26,519 bases of DNA from Prevotella sp. UBA3757 (GCA_002371715.1 DFGF01000130.1:1-26519); one strand, 5' to 3'. Positions 1 to 9,505 are shown, counted from the first letter of the stretch. Notes: generated from the sequence alone by a model not told the origin. Numbers and translations: made by a program.

Positions 1-2467
1 CGTTGCGGTTGTTACCGAAGTTGGCGTTCAGGTCGAAGGTGAACTTGCCCACCTTCACCAGGTCGCGGGTGTTGATATAGAATTCCCAACCCGTGTTGCG
101 CATCTTACCGCTGTTATGATAGGGCACGGTGGCAAAACCAGAGTTCGAGGGAATGCGGTAGTTCTCGAGCAGCATGTCCGTGGTCGTCGAGGTATAGGCC
201 TCGATGGCCATCGTCAGGCGGTCGTCGAAGAGTCCCAGGTCGATACCGATGTTATAGCTCGACACCATCTGCCATTTCAGGTCGGACAGGCGGATGTTGA
301 TGGGATACATGGCACTCATGTCCAGGTATTTTGCCGCAACACCGTATTTCGAGGTGTACAGATATTCCTTGTTGGGCTGGTTACCCACGCGGCCCCAGCT
401 GGGACGGATGGCCAGCATGGAGAGGGTAGGCTTCAGCTTCTGCATCCACGGTTCGTCGCTGACAATCCATTTCAGTGAGGCTGACGGGAAGAGTCCCCAG
501 CGGTTGTCCGGTCCGAACTTGGTGGTACCGTCGGCACGCAGCGTGAAGTCGGCGATGTAGCGTCCCTTATAGGCATAGTGGGCCGAGAAGGTGAAGTACA
601 TTGAGCGCCACTGGTTGTACCAGCTGCTCAGGTTTGTAATCTGACCACCGCCCTGCAGACCTTCGATGCCGGAGGCGGCACCCTTCTTGTCTTCCGACTG
701 GCCGGTCGACGAGCCACTGGTCAGTTCGAAGCGGGCTAGAGCCAGTGCCGAGTGGTCCTTGTTCTTGAAGGCAGGAATCAGCGTCAGCGTCTGCTTGGTG
801 TTGAACGATACACTCTTCGACGAACCGTCGTAGGCAGTATTCACACCGGCACCGTTGTTCCACTGTACAGAGCGCAGCTCCTGCGGATAGTAGCGGTTGT
901 TGAATTCGTTATAGATGTTCATATACACCGAACCGCGCCAGTTCAGCTGCCAGTGGTCCTCGTCCATGCCTAAGAGCTGATACTGGATGATGAGTTCCGG
1001 CGTCATGTCGTAGGTGGTCTGCTGGTTCTTGGCCAGATTTGCACTGGCTACGGGGTTGGGGAATTTCTTCTGGTCGCCGTCGAAGATGCTCGAACCGTTC
1101 TGCAGCATGGTATAGTAGGCATCGGTATCGACACCCGTCAGCGGGTTCTGCTCGTAGATGCTCATGTTAGGCATCTTCTTCAGAGCCAGGGCCAGCAAGC
1201 CTTCGCCGTCACCCTTGTAGCTTACCCAGTCGCCGGTGTTGTACACCCAGTTTCTGTTGTTCTTGGTGTAGGTCAGGGCGAAGTTCGTGCTGACGCGGAT
1301 GCGCTCCGAGACGTTATAGTCCAGGGCCACACGGGTCGAGAAGCGGTTCAGCTTCTGCTTGATGATGGTACCCGTCTCGTGGTCGAAACCGCCACCGATA
1401 CGGAACGAAGCCTTCTCACCACCACCGCTGACGGTGATGTAGTGGTTCTGGCGCAGACCCCACTGCGTGATGGCATCGCGCCAGTCGGTATTGTTGTTAT
1501 ACTGCTCGTACTCCGAGAATGTCGGGTCGTAGTTGATTTCGTTGATGCTGGCCGAGGCACCGTCGTCCTGCGAGGGGTTGAAGTAGGCCTCCTTCAGCAG
1601 CATGGTGTAGTCGTCACCGTTCAGCATGTCGTAGCCCTTGGGCTGGTAGGTGCCGGTGAGCTTCAGCGAATAGGTCAGCTTCGGTGCACCGCGCGTACCA
1701 CGCTTGGTGGTGAGCTCGATGACACCGTTACCGCCCTGCGAACCGTAGATGGCCGTAGCGGCGGCATCCTTCAGCACGCGAATGTCGGCAATGTCCTCAG
1801 GGTTGATGTTCAGCAGTTCGGCAAACTTCTCGTTGTTGGCGGCCGCCATGTCGAAGTTGTCGAGGCTCACCTCGCGGATGTTACCGTCGACGACGATGAG
1901 CGGGTTCGAGTTGGTCAGCGACGACAGCGACGAGGCACCGCGCAGGCGCATGGTCGTGCCTGCACCCAGGTCACCGCTGTTGCCCACGATGTCCAGACCG
2001 GCGATACGGCCCTGCAGGGCTTCGTCGACGGTGGTGAATGCCAGACCCTCGACCTCCTTCATCGAGAAGGTCTGCGTGGCACTCGACACCTCGCGCTGCG
2101 GGATGGGCAGTCCGTTGCCCAGTACGCGGCGCTTGGCCTTGACGGTCACCTCCTGCAGGGTGGTAGCCGACTCGAGGTTAATCTTATACGTTGTCTTGTT
2201 GATGGGCAGTGTCTGCGTCTTCAAGCCTACGAAGCTGAAGCGTATCTTGTCCTTCTGGTTCTTCACCTTCATGGTGAAGTTACCGTTCAGGTCGGTAATG
2301 GCCGACTCGATGATACGGCCGTTGCCGTCGATTTCGCACACCGTAGCACCCATCAGCGGTCCCATCTCGTCGCTGACAGTTCCGTGTACCGACGTGATGT
2401 TCTGTGCCTGGCCCACTGCCGTAACGAGCAGTGCCAGCATCATGATGATCGTTCTTAGTGTTCTCAT
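1..2467 (-). CDS. SusC/RagA-type TonB-dependent outer-membrane receptor, 3' end cut off
   Basis: This is the outer-membrane transporter that would import oligosaccharides (or glycopeptides) with a SusD-type lipoprotein. Reading from 2467 leftwards gives a signal peptide (residues 1-22, ending GQAQ), then a carboxypeptidase-D-like regulatory domain (about 24-100, VHGTVSDEMGPLMGATV, later FSFVGLKTQT), and a TonB plug domain (about 130-230, with the SusC-typical DEALQGRIAGLDI, TMRLRG and PLIVVDG). A long barrel region rich in aromatic strands follows and runs out of the window. About 822 codons are visible; relatives usually have 1000-1100, so roughly the last 200 residues and the SusD gene should lie beyond the left edge. 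The start is only 4 nt after the stop of the FAS1 lipoprotein gene, so the two are co-transcribed and probably translationally coupled. The family call is secure; the substrate cannot be read from the sequence. Confidence 0.96.
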   Translation of the reverse strand, partial: MRTLRTIIMMLALLVTAVGQAQNITSVHGTVSDEMGPLMGATVCEIDGNGRIIESAITDLNGNFTMKVKNQKDKIRFSFVGLKTQTLPINKTTYKINLESATTLQEVTVKAKRRVLGNGLPIPQREVSSATQTFSMKEVEGLAFTTVDEALQGRIAGLDIVGNSGDLGAGTTMRLRGASSLSSLTNSNPLIVVDGNIREVSLDNFDMAAANNEKFAELLNINPEDIADIRVLKDAAATAIYGSQGGNGVIELTTKRGTRGAPKLTYSLKLTGTYQPKGYDMLNGDDYTMLLKEAYFNPSQDDGASASINEINYDPTFSEYEQYNNNTDWRDAITQWGLRQNHYITVSGGGEKASFRIGGGFDHETGTIIKQKLNRFSTRVALDYNVSERIRVSTNFALTYTKNNRNWVYNTGDWVSYKGDGEGLLALALKKMPNMSIYEQNPLTGVDTDAYYTMLQNGSSIFDGDQKKFPNPVASANLAKNQQTTYDMTPELIIQYQLLGMDEDHWQLNWRGSVYMNIYNEFNNRYYPQELRSVQWNNGAGVNTAYDGSSKSVSFNTKQTLTLIPAFKNKDHSALALARFELTSGSSTGQSEDKKGAASGIEGLQGGGQITNLSSWYNQWRSMYFTFSAHYAYKGRYIADFTLRADGTTKFGPDNRWGLFPSASLKWIVSDEPWMQKLKPTLSMLAIRPSWGRVGNQPNKEYLYTSKYGVAAKYLDMSAMYPINIRLSDLKWQMVSSYNIGIDLGLFDDRLTMAIEAYTSTTTDMLLENYRIPSNSGFATVPYHNSGKMRNTGWEFYINTRDLVKVGKFTFDLNANFGNNRN

Positions 2468-2471
2468 ACCT

Positions 2472-5132
2472 TTACTTCCTCCTTATGTTTTTAATTAGGT
2501 CACGCCAGGGGGTCATCTCTTCATAGAACAGCGGTTTGTCAATCTGGTGTACGACGGCGTCTGACGCCATGAAGATCTTTGCCGTATTACCCGTACCGTT
2601 GAACCAGTATTCGCGGCAGATGTTGTTATACAGTCCGTCCTGCTTCGTCACGTGGCGCACGTTGCCCATGACGTCTTTCACCGTCAGCTGTCCGTTGCTG
2701 TTATCGCTCTCCAGTCCGTAGAAGCGGCCCGTCTCAGGGTTACGCTTCATCGACTCGAAGATGTTCACGTACGACGGCGTCTTCTCGCCCGTCTCCGTAT
2801 TCTCATTATATATCTCCGGAGCCATGCCTACGGCCACGCTGTGGTCCTGCACATGGTAGCGGATGAAGTTGACAATCACGTCCTTGATAATCTTCTGTGC
2901 GCTGTCCACGGCGGCCTCATTGTAGAAGCCTTCGTTCTCCATGGCCTCGTAGTCGTCCCAGGTGGGCAGCAGGCCGCGGTCAATGAGTTCGCGAATCGAC
3001 TCGTTGGTGGGCACGTAGATGGTGTAGTTATAGTTGTCGAGCAGGTTGAGGTTCTTCGAACCCTGAGCCGACAGACCGGCATTGTACTGGTTGTTGAGCT
3101 TGGTGCTCAGCAGGTTGGCGCCGTCGTTGTCGATGAGGGTGAGGAATTCCGAGAAGGCCTCGTTGCCCTTCAGCGTCAAGTAGATAGACTTCTGGGCACC
3201 CATGGGTACGCCATTGTTCAGCTGGTACGACTTACCGTTGTCCTTGGGATAGATTTCGTTATTCTCCACAGCTATTGCCTTGTTGTTATGTTCCATCTGC
3301 CAACCGCCGGCAAAGGCAATCTTGCCGTCGGAGGTGTGGCTGACGCGAACCAGCGAGCCGCCCTTGGTCTTGTAGTATTCGTGACCGTCCTCCACGTCGC
3401 CTACGATGATGAGGTCGTCCATGAGGCGGTTCAGCCGGTCGGCGATAACGTCATTGGCGACGGTAGCCTGCGTGCGTACGCCCTTGGTGATGATGCCGTC
3501 GGCATTGACGGTGGTGTTGAAGCGGCGGGCCTGTACGCGCTCGTTCGTTGCCTTTGTGGCGTCATAGTAGAACTCCAGTGCTGCGGGTGCCTCCATGCCG
3601 GTCAGTCGGTCCATGCCGCCATAGCTGGCGGGGTCCAGATACCACATCATGGCCTCGTTGGTGGGCAACAGCAGGCTGTACCTCGAGTCCATGGACAGCA
3701 GGTAGGGCAGGAAGTTCAGCTGGTCGATGGCCCAGTAGATGACGTTCATCGTCGACTGGTGGGCCAGGGCAGGGTATGCCACCGATGCATACTCGGCCGG
3801 CGAGAACACCTTGTTGACCATGTAGACCACGCCGTTGCAGGCCATGAAGCACGAGTCGACATACTTGGCCTCGATGCCCAGCTGTTCCTTGGCATCGTTC
3901 AGCACGCGGCTGAACTTCGAGGGCACGGCCTCGGTGAACGTCGGCAGCATGTTGACGTTGAGCAGCTTGGCCAGTGTGGCGTCGGGCACGTTCTCCCACG
4001 TGCCATACTCCATCTGCAGGTCCTTGCCTTCGTTGTTCCACCAGTTGTCCAGGGCCTCGTTGGTGGGTGCAATCATGGCACCTGCATCGTAGTGCAGGTC
4101 GTAGCCCATCGTATTGCTATACATATACTGGTTCCAGCCCGGGTCGAAGGTCAGCAGTGCTGCAGCCGTCTCGCCGTCAGGATTCTCGGTCAGTGCCTGT
4201 CCGCCGGCCGAGCGCTTGCTGAAGTAGCGCATGGTATAGACGGAGTCCTCGTTGTTGTAGAGGCGGTTATACTCGCGGGTGGCGGTAGCGTTGTAGTAGG
4301 GTGCCGAGAAGCGGTCGATGAGCTGTGACCATTTCGAGAGGTCCGGATGCTGGCGCAGCACCTCGGCCATGTTGGTCATGGGCTCAATGACGCCGTCAAT
4401 CTTCTGCACGTAGCCGTTCTTGCAGGTGATGTCGCGCTCCAGCACCTTGCGCGAGTTCACCCATGCTTCGTTGGCCGACGAGGCCTGATGGTTGGTGAGC
4501 ACGTCCAGGTCCTCGCTGGTAATGTTGTAGTACTGCATGAATTTCGGCAGGAAGTGAATCATGGTCGGTGTTGTGGCATCCTTCAGGATGGGGATGCTCT
4601 TGCCGCGCTCGCGGAAGCGCTGCCAGGCAGCTGTTTCCGGCATCTTGAGTGGCGACATGATTTCCACGGAGTCGTAGATGCTCGATGCCGTCTCGCGGCG
4701 CATGCACATGCCCTCCAATGGCGGCGTGCCGCTGACGTTGGAGAGCAGTTCGATGAGGTAGGCATTGTTAATCATCGAATTGTTGAGCAGCATTTTCTTT
4801 TTGGCCGTACTGAGTTGTGAATAGTCCTTCACGCCCCATTTGTTGTTGGCGAACCAGGCATTGAATGCCGAGTCGTTGGCGGCGAAGAGGGTCTTCGAAC
4901 CGGTATGACTGAGCACCTCAGTCTGTCCCAGGTCGTCGGCCAGCCGCAGCAGGGTGGTGTAGTTGCCGTCCTCATGCAGTCGCTCATAGATGGAGTTGCC
5001 CAGCCACGACGGCTGACCTGTCAGGGTGTATTCGTCCTTACACGACTGCACCGTCCAGGCTCCCATCAGCAGACAGCAGGCGGCGACAGCGGTCACCGTG
5101 CGTTCTTGTCTTGCGATTAGTCTGAATTTCAT
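2472..5132 (-). CDS. Fasciclin (FAS1)-repeat surface lipoprotein of a SusC-linked operon
   Basis: 886 residues. The N-terminus has a lipoprotein signal ending VQSC with the acylated Cys at about residue 31. It is followed by Lys-Asp-Glu, which fits the K-(D/E)2 surface-export signal known from Bacteroidetes lipoproteins, so a cell-surface location is predicted. Four FAS1-like units can be traced: about 44-180 (TLFAANDSAFNAWF), 245-440 (MIAPTNEALDNWW), 455-590 (SLLLPTNEAMMWYL) and 660-880 (TIYVPTNESIRELI). FAS1 domains are adhesion modules, and no catalytic motif is visible. In Bacteroidetes, proteins of this build often precede SusC/SusD pairs and may serve as extra glycan- or protein-binding subunits. 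It starts 14 nt after the GH51-GH43 gene and stops 4 nt before SusC, so it belongs to the same operon. The exact ligand is unknown. Confidence 0.9.
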   Translation of the reverse strand: MKFRLIARQERTVTAVAACCLLMGAWTVQSCKDEYTLTGQPSWLGNSIYERLHEDGNYTTLLRLADDLGQTEVLSHTGSKTLFAANDSAFNAWFANNKWGVKDYSQLSTAKKKMLLNNSMINNAYLIELLSNVSGTPPLEGMCMRRETASSIYDSVEIMSPLKMPETAAWQRFRERGKSIPILKDATTPTMIHFLPKFMQYYNITSEDLDVLTNHQASSANEAWVNSRKVLERDITCKNGYVQKIDGVIEPMTNMAEVLRQHPDLSKWSQLIDRFSAPYYNATATREYNRLYNNEDSVYTMRYFSKRSAGGQALTENPDGETAAALLTFDPGWNQYMYSNTMGYDLHYDAGAMIAPTNEALDNWWNNEGKDLQMEYGTWENVPDATLAKLLNVNMLPTFTEAVPSKFSRVLNDAKEQLGIEAKYVDSCFMACNGVVYMVNKVFSPAEYASVAYPALAHQSTMNVIYWAIDQLNFLPYLLSMDSRYSLLLPTNEAMMWYLDPASYGGMDRLTGMEAPAALEFYYDATKATNERVQARRFNTTVNADGIITKGVRTQATVANDVIADRLNRLMDDLIIVGDVEDGHEYYKTKGGSLVRVSHTSDGKIAFAGGWQMEHNNKAIAVENNEIYPKDNGKSYQLNNGVPMGAQKSIYLTLKGNEAFSEFLTLIDNDGANLLSTKLNNQYNAGLSAQGSKNLNLLDNYNYTIYVPTNESIRELIDRGLLPTWDDYEAMENEGFYNEAAVDSAQKIIKDVIVNFIRYHVQDHSVAVGMAPEIYNENTETGEKTPSYVNIFESMKRNPETGRFYGLESDNSNGQLTVKDVMGNVRHVTKQDGLYNNICREYWFNGTGNTAKIFMASDAVVHQIDKPLFYEEMTPWRDLIKNIRRK
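2478..2484 (-). promoter_or_regulatory. Shine-Dalgarno-like AAGGAGG for the SusC gene, inside the end of the upstream gene
   Basis: AAGGAGG on the minus strand lies 10 nt before the SusC ATG. It is formed by the last sense codons of the upstream FAS1 lipoprotein gene (AGG AGG AAG TAA, encoding Arg-Arg-Lys-stop). Such a perfect anti-16S match is uncommon in Bacteroidetes, and the other genes here lack one. The position supports coupling of SusC translation to that of the lipoprotein. The 10-nt spacing is slightly long, so its use is an inference. Confidence 0.5.
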
Positions 5133-5146
5133 ACGTTGTTTGTTAA

Positions 5147-8100
5147 TTATTTAATTGAGATTTTCTTGCCGTTGGTGATGTATATCCCTTTGGGTAGTTT
5201 AGAATGGATCGTGGATAATGGCGCGTTGAGCTTGCGGCCCTGCAGGTCGTAGACCTGTGAATGCTCCGTTCTCCGTTCTCCATTCTCCATTGCCTTAACG
5301 CCCGTTGTCGGTCCGAGATAGGTCAGCGTGAAGTTGTCGAAGCAGCACCAGTCGCTGTCTATGTACTCAGTCTTATAGAGGCCGATGACCAGCGTGCCGT
5401 CCGTCACGCTGGTCTCTACCTTATTATTATACAGGCCATAGGTGTTGAAAGCCTGGTTGGCCTGTGTCACGTTGTCGGGGTAGTTGTAGTAGTTGGCGGT
5501 GCCATACTGCTTGGCGGCACTGTCGTCGTAAAGGCTCATGACGGGCGTCTCGCTGTCGTTGGCAAAGAGTCGGGCGTTCAGCTGCTCGGTGCCGTTGCGA
5601 TGTGACTGCCATGACACGTCACGCGAGCCGTAGCGAAAAAAACTCTGTACGCCCACCTCATACTTGCCGTTGGGCAGTCCGCTGATGATTTGCCACATAT
5701 AGAAGTTCTTGTTCCAGAACTCGGCTACGAAGCCGTTGGCGGCCGTGAAGCCGTTGATGGTGCTCCAGTAGTCGCCGCCCTGGGCAAAGTCAGCATTCTC
5801 TATCATGCAGGTCAGGTCGCCATGACCGTTCTTGACGGCCTCGTCGATGGCAATCTGGCGCGTGTCGGTAGGGCACGCCCTGAGCAGTTCCAGTGCCTTG
5901 TGCATGGCGGCGGCATTCTCGGCGAACGTCGTGCTGTTGGCCAGAGCGGCCTCGGCGGCCTCGATGGCGGCCTTGTGCTGTGCCGAGGGTTTCAGGTTGT
6001 GGTAGGCCTTCACCTTCGGCAGCAGTGTCAGCACCTCGTCCCAGTCCTTCAGCAGGTTGCACTCGGCCTGCGTGATTTTCATGACGCAGCCGTGCTGTGC
6101 CTTCAGGTTGCCGCTGATGGTGTGGCCGTACTGGTCGACGTTCATGGCGTGTTCGTCCATATAGCGCATGCGGTAGGTGTAGCCGCCGCTATAGTTGATG
6201 TAGGCCAGCCGCCAGCGCAGCTGTCCGATGGGTCGCCACTGCGTCATGCCCTCGATGGCCTGGTTGTTCTCGCCCACGTGGAAGTCCTTGGTCACGGTCC
6301 AGACCGTCGTGCCGGTGGCTGTGGCGTCGGGCACCAGCTTGGTGGCCGTGGCGCGGTCGAAGCCGTTGGTCGACTCACACTTGAAGAGCATGGTGTACTG
6401 CTGGTCGACGGCATTCCAGACGATGTCGGCATCGATGATGTCGTAGCCCGGCGCGAAGTAGACGCGCGGCTCGGTGAGGATGTTCAGCTCCTCGTCAATC
6501 TGCTGGTAGAAGATGTAGTGCTTGTCGCCCTTGACGCCAACGCTGTAGTAGAGCACGTAGGTCTTGGTCTCGGGGTCGTAGATGACCTGTGGTGCCCATG
6601 CTGCCGTCATCAGGTCGGCGGTCATCGTGCGACCCAGTGCCTTGCCGATGGCTGCCAGGTTCTCGCTGGTTTCCAGGTCGATGAATACCTCCTTGGTCCA
6701 GTGGATGAGGTCTGGCGAGCGCATGAGGTCCATGATGTGGTTGCTCTCCCATCCCAGTCGTGACGTCATGTCGGTGCCGACGAGCATGAAGCCGTTGCCG
6801 CTCTTCAGCCGGTAGGTGAAGGCGTCGCGCATGCCGCCGGTCTTGGTATATTTGGCGGTGGGGAACACCTCGTTGCTCCCGAGCAGGTCGTTCCACTCGT
6901 TGCCGCCGGTGTTCAGTGCGTAGCAGGTGTATTCGCCCGTCTCGTGCATGTGGGCATAGAGGTAGGCCGTCATGTCCTTGTCTTCCGCTACGTATTCGGG
7001 ATAGTCGGCCCATGTCTTCTTAGGCTCCTCGGCGCGCAGGCCGCTGATGGCCAGGCGGTAGATGTTGAGCGAGTAGGCCGGGATGTCGAGGGGGGAGCCT
7101 TCGACAAGGTTGAAGGGTACCGGACCGGTAGGTTTTACCTTGTCGGGCTGCTGCATGGTGTTCTCGTCGGTGCCGCTGGCCGATGTCAGCCGCTCCACGG
7201 TGCCGCTGCCGAGGGTGAAGTCGGTGTTGAGCACCAGCTTCTGGGCCTGGGCGTGTGGATTCACCACCTTGAGTATCAGTTCCTTGCCGTCCTCGGTCAC
7301 CTGGCAGCTCTGGTAGAGGGCACGCTCGGCACTGAGGGTCAGCTCGTGGTACTTCTGATTGTTGATATAGCAGCGGATGACGTTACCCTCGACCTCTACC
7401 TTCAGGTCGACCCACTGGCTGGCGGGTACTGAGTAGCCCGTCGTGCTGTACTGGGCCTTCGAGCCGTTGCGGCATATCTCGATGGCATTCTGCGTGTTGC
7501 CCCACCCGCCGATGTTCCACCAGGCGTAGTTGTTCTCGTCCTGGTAGTCGAAGATGATGAGGAAGCCCTCGGCGCCGCCGTCCTTGCGGGCACGCAGGGT
7601 GAGGGTATAGGCAGAGCCGTCGAACTTGGTCTGGCAGATGCTCCGACAGCCCTGGTCGCCATTGGTGCCGCCGGCTGTCTGGCGCTTGATGCCGCCGGTG
7701 ACGCTCCATGAGCCGCCGTTGGTGTTCCAGCCCGTGTTGGCCGAGAAGTCGTCGCTGATGATGGTTTTGCCGTCCATGGTCACCGTGACGTCGTCAAACG
7801 AGGCCTGCGTGTCCCATGTGGCCAGTCCCACCTGATGGGTGCCTGCCGACGAGACGCTGTTGCCGCTCTCGGTCCAGAGCAGGTTCTGGTAGCCCACGTT
7901 GTGGCCCATCATCTTCTGGACGTGGTAGCTGGGCGTGACGAAGTTCGAGCCCGAGTTGAAGTGAATCATGTCGTAGGCCCATGTGGGGTCGCTCTCATGG
8001 GTGAAGATGGGTGCGAAGGACCCCATGACGCACACGTCGCTGTTGCGCTCCTGACCAAGCATGTAGACGGCTTCGCCCAGTGCTGAGTTCAGGTTGCCGT

Positions 8101-9505
8101 AGCGGCCGTAACCGCCGCTGTTGGCGGCATATTCGCCGTTGTAGACCTTGATGTCGCGGGGATAGTTGTCGTACTTGTTGTAGTTCTGCTTCATCCAGGC
8201 GTGCGAGCGGTAGTAGTGCTCGTCGACGATTTCCACCGGGTATGAGTTGCGCCAGGTGGGACAGTCGGTGCCCCAGGCCTCGACGTTGCCAATGGTCAGA
8301 ATCTCAGGATATTTCTCCTTGATGGCACTGTAGAACTTATAGTAGCGTTCGGGATAGGCGTAGCTCTGGTCGCTGTTCGAACCCATATTGAAGTTATAGT
8401 TCTCGTTGCCTATCTCGATGAATTTCAGGTTGTAGGGAGCCGGGTGTCCGTTCTTGATGCGCAGGGCTCCGTATTTCGTGGTGGCGTCGCCGTTGGCATA
8501 CTCAATGGCGTCGAGGGTGTTCTGTACCAGTGTGTCAAGGTCGGCCATGGGAATATACCAGCCGTGGCCCAGACCCACGTTGACCACGAAGAGTGGGGCA
8601 GCGCCCATGTCTTCAGCCAGTTGCAGGTATTCGTCAAATCCCAGTCCGTCGCTGCTCCAGTAGTGCCAGTTGTGGCTCATGTGGCCGTGGCGCTCCTCGA
8701 TGGGGCCTATGGTGCGCTTCCACTGCCAGGTGTCGTCGAAGCTCTCCTGACCCTCCACGAAGCATCCGCCGGGGAAGCGGAGGAAGGTGGGCTTGGTGTC
8801 GGCCAGCAGCTGAGCCAGGTCGGGGCGCAGTCCGTTGGGGCGGTTGTTCCAGGTTTCGGGGAATAGTGACACCACGTCGAGGTAGAGGTGTCCGGGGTTG
8901 TTGGTCAGCAGCAGCAGTTGTCCGCTGAGGTCTGTATCTTTTGCCGTCAGTTCGGCGGTCAGTTTATTCCATTTCGTGGTGAACACCTCGCCGCTCAGGG
9001 TGATGGTGTCGCTGACGGCAGTCTTGCCGTCGTTCTTCAGCAGCACGGCATAGATGCTGCCGGTATATTTGTCGTTGCTGCCCTTCGCAAAGAGCGAGAG
9101 GCGGTAGGTTTTTCCTTTTTCGAATTTCATGCCCCAGAAGCCTTCGTTGCGGATGCCGCGCATCTTTCCTGAAGCGGCAGAGCCGGTATTGACGTCGAGG
9201 CAAACGCTCTGGGCATCGTTGAGCAGTGGTGTCTTTTCATTGGTACAGCGGCTGATAGCCGAGCTGACGGTATGCCAGCCGTTGTCGTATTGTGACTCTT
9301 CGAACGAGCGGTTTCTCACCAGTTCGGCATAGAGTCCGCCGTCGCCGGCATGGTTGATTTCCTCAAAGAAGAGTCCCCACTGGTAGGGACTGGTCAGCGG
9401 TCCGCGCTCAGCGGAGTTGATGTTCATGACGACTTGTCCTTGCGCGCATGCGCACGTATATAATAATAAGGTGGCGAGAAAACCTCTCAGGTGTTTTGTT
9501 GTCAT
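5147..9505 (-). CDS. GH51 alpha-L-arabinofuranosidase fused to a GH43-like propeller, secreted, with C-terminal tag
   Basis: 1452 residues. After a signal peptide (about 1-24) comes the plant/Bacteroidetes-type GH51 start (GLFFEEINHAGDGGLYAEL, 44-62), a CBM4-like sandwich (about 85-215) and the GH51 barrel. The barrel carries FLRFPGGCF (241-249), acid/base Glu368 (IEIGNENY) and nucleophile Glu458 (YNGEYA). The GH51 C-terminal sandwich appears interrupted by a concanavalin-like domain (about 565-725). A GH43-like five-blade propeller follows (about 840-1150) with candidate base Asp894 (RDAF), pKa modulator Asp1025 (IDAD) and acid Glu1085 (EGM). Then come a short helical segment, a beta-sandwich module (about 1230-1398) shared with the neighbouring 1234-residue protein, and a tag (VYDLQGRKL...GIYITNGKK). 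Expected role: release of alpha-L-arabinofuranose from arabinan, arabinoxylan or Hyp-arabinosides. GH51 is certain; GH43 activity is inferred from the motif triad only. Confidence 0.93.
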   Translation of the reverse strand: MTTKHLRGFLATLLLYTCACAQGQVVMNINSAERGPLTSPYQWGLFFEEINHAGDGGLYAELVRNRSFEESQYDNGWHTVSSAISRCTNEKTPLLNDAQSVCLDVNTGSAASGKMRGIRNEGFWGMKFEKGKTYRLSLFAKGSNDKYTGSIYAVLLKNDGKTAVSDTITLSGEVFTTKWNKLTAELTAKDTDLSGQLLLLTNNPGHLYLDVVSLFPETWNNRPNGLRPDLAQLLADTKPTFLRFPGGCFVEGQESFDDTWQWKRTIGPIEERHGHMSHNWHYWSSDGLGFDEYLQLAEDMGAAPLFVVNVGLGHGWYIPMADLDTLVQNTLDAIEYANGDATTKYGALRIKNGHPAPYNLKFIEIGNENYNFNMGSNSDQSYAYPERYYKFYSAIKEKYPEILTIGNVEAWGTDCPTWRNSYPVEIVDEHYYRSHAWMKQNYNKYDNYPRDIKVYNGEYAANSGGYGRYGNLNSALGEAVYMLGQERNSDVCVMGSFAPIFTHESDPTWAYDMIHFNSGSNFVTPSYHVQKMMGHNVGYQNLLWTESGNSVSSAGTHQVGLATWDTQASFDDVTVTMDGKTIISDDFSANTGWNTNGGSWSVTGGIKRQTAGGTNGDQGCRSICQTKFDGSAYTLTLRARKDGGAEGFLIIFDYQDENNYAWWNIGGWGNTQNAIEICRNGSKAQYSTTGYSVPASQWVDLKVEVEGNVIRCYINNQKYHELTLSAERALYQSCQVTEDGKELILKVVNPHAQAQKLVLNTDFTLGSGTVERLTSASGTDENTMQQPDKVKPTGPVPFNLVEGSPLDIPAYSLNIYRLAISGLRAEEPKKTWADYPEYVAEDKDMTAYLYAHMHETGEYTCYALNTGGNEWNDLLGSNEVFPTAKYTKTGGMRDAFTYRLKSGNGFMLVGTDMTSRLGWESNHIMDLMRSPDLIHWTKEVFIDLETSENLAAIGKALGRTMTADLMTAAWAPQVIYDPETKTYVLYYSVGVKGDKHYIFYQQIDEELNILTEPRVYFAPGYDIIDADIVWNAVDQQYTMLFKCESTNGFDRATATKLVPDATATGTTVWTVTKDFHVGENNQAIEGMTQWRPIGQLRWRLAYINYSGGYTYRMRYMDEHAMNVDQYGHTISGNLKAQHGCVMKITQAECNLLKDWDEVLTLLPKVKAYHNLKPSAQHKAAIEAAEAALANSTTFAENAAAMHKALELLRACPTDTRQIAIDEAVKNGHGDLTCMIENADFAQGGDYWSTINGFTAANGFVAEFWNKNFYMWQIISGLPNGKYEVGVQSFFRYGSRDVSWQSHRNGTEQLNARLFANDSETPVMSLYDDSAAKQYGTANYYNYPDNVTQANQAFNTYGLYNNKVETSVTDGTLVIGLYKTEYIDSDWCCFDNFTLTYLGPTTGVKAMENGERRTEHSQVYDLQGRKLNAPLSTIHSKLPKGIYITNGKKISIK
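5264..5291 (-). repeat. Four-copy heptamer tract (AATGGAG x2, AACGGAG x2) inside the GH51-GH43 gene
   Basis: On the minus strand the tract reads two copies of AATGGAG followed by two of AACGGAG, 28 bp in all. It encodes the linker MENGERRTE between the last beta-sandwich module and the C-terminal tag. Because 7 is not a multiple of 3, gain or loss of one unit would shift the frame and remove the tag. The units are imperfect (C/T variants), so slippage is possible but not shown. Confidence 0.85.

Noticed and set aside
1379..2458. Long plus-strand open frames opposite SusC, FAS1, GH51-GH43 and the other genes
   Set aside because: They are antisense to clear protein families, lack domain signatures and are Val/His/Arg-rich as expected for mirror frames in GC-rich DNA.
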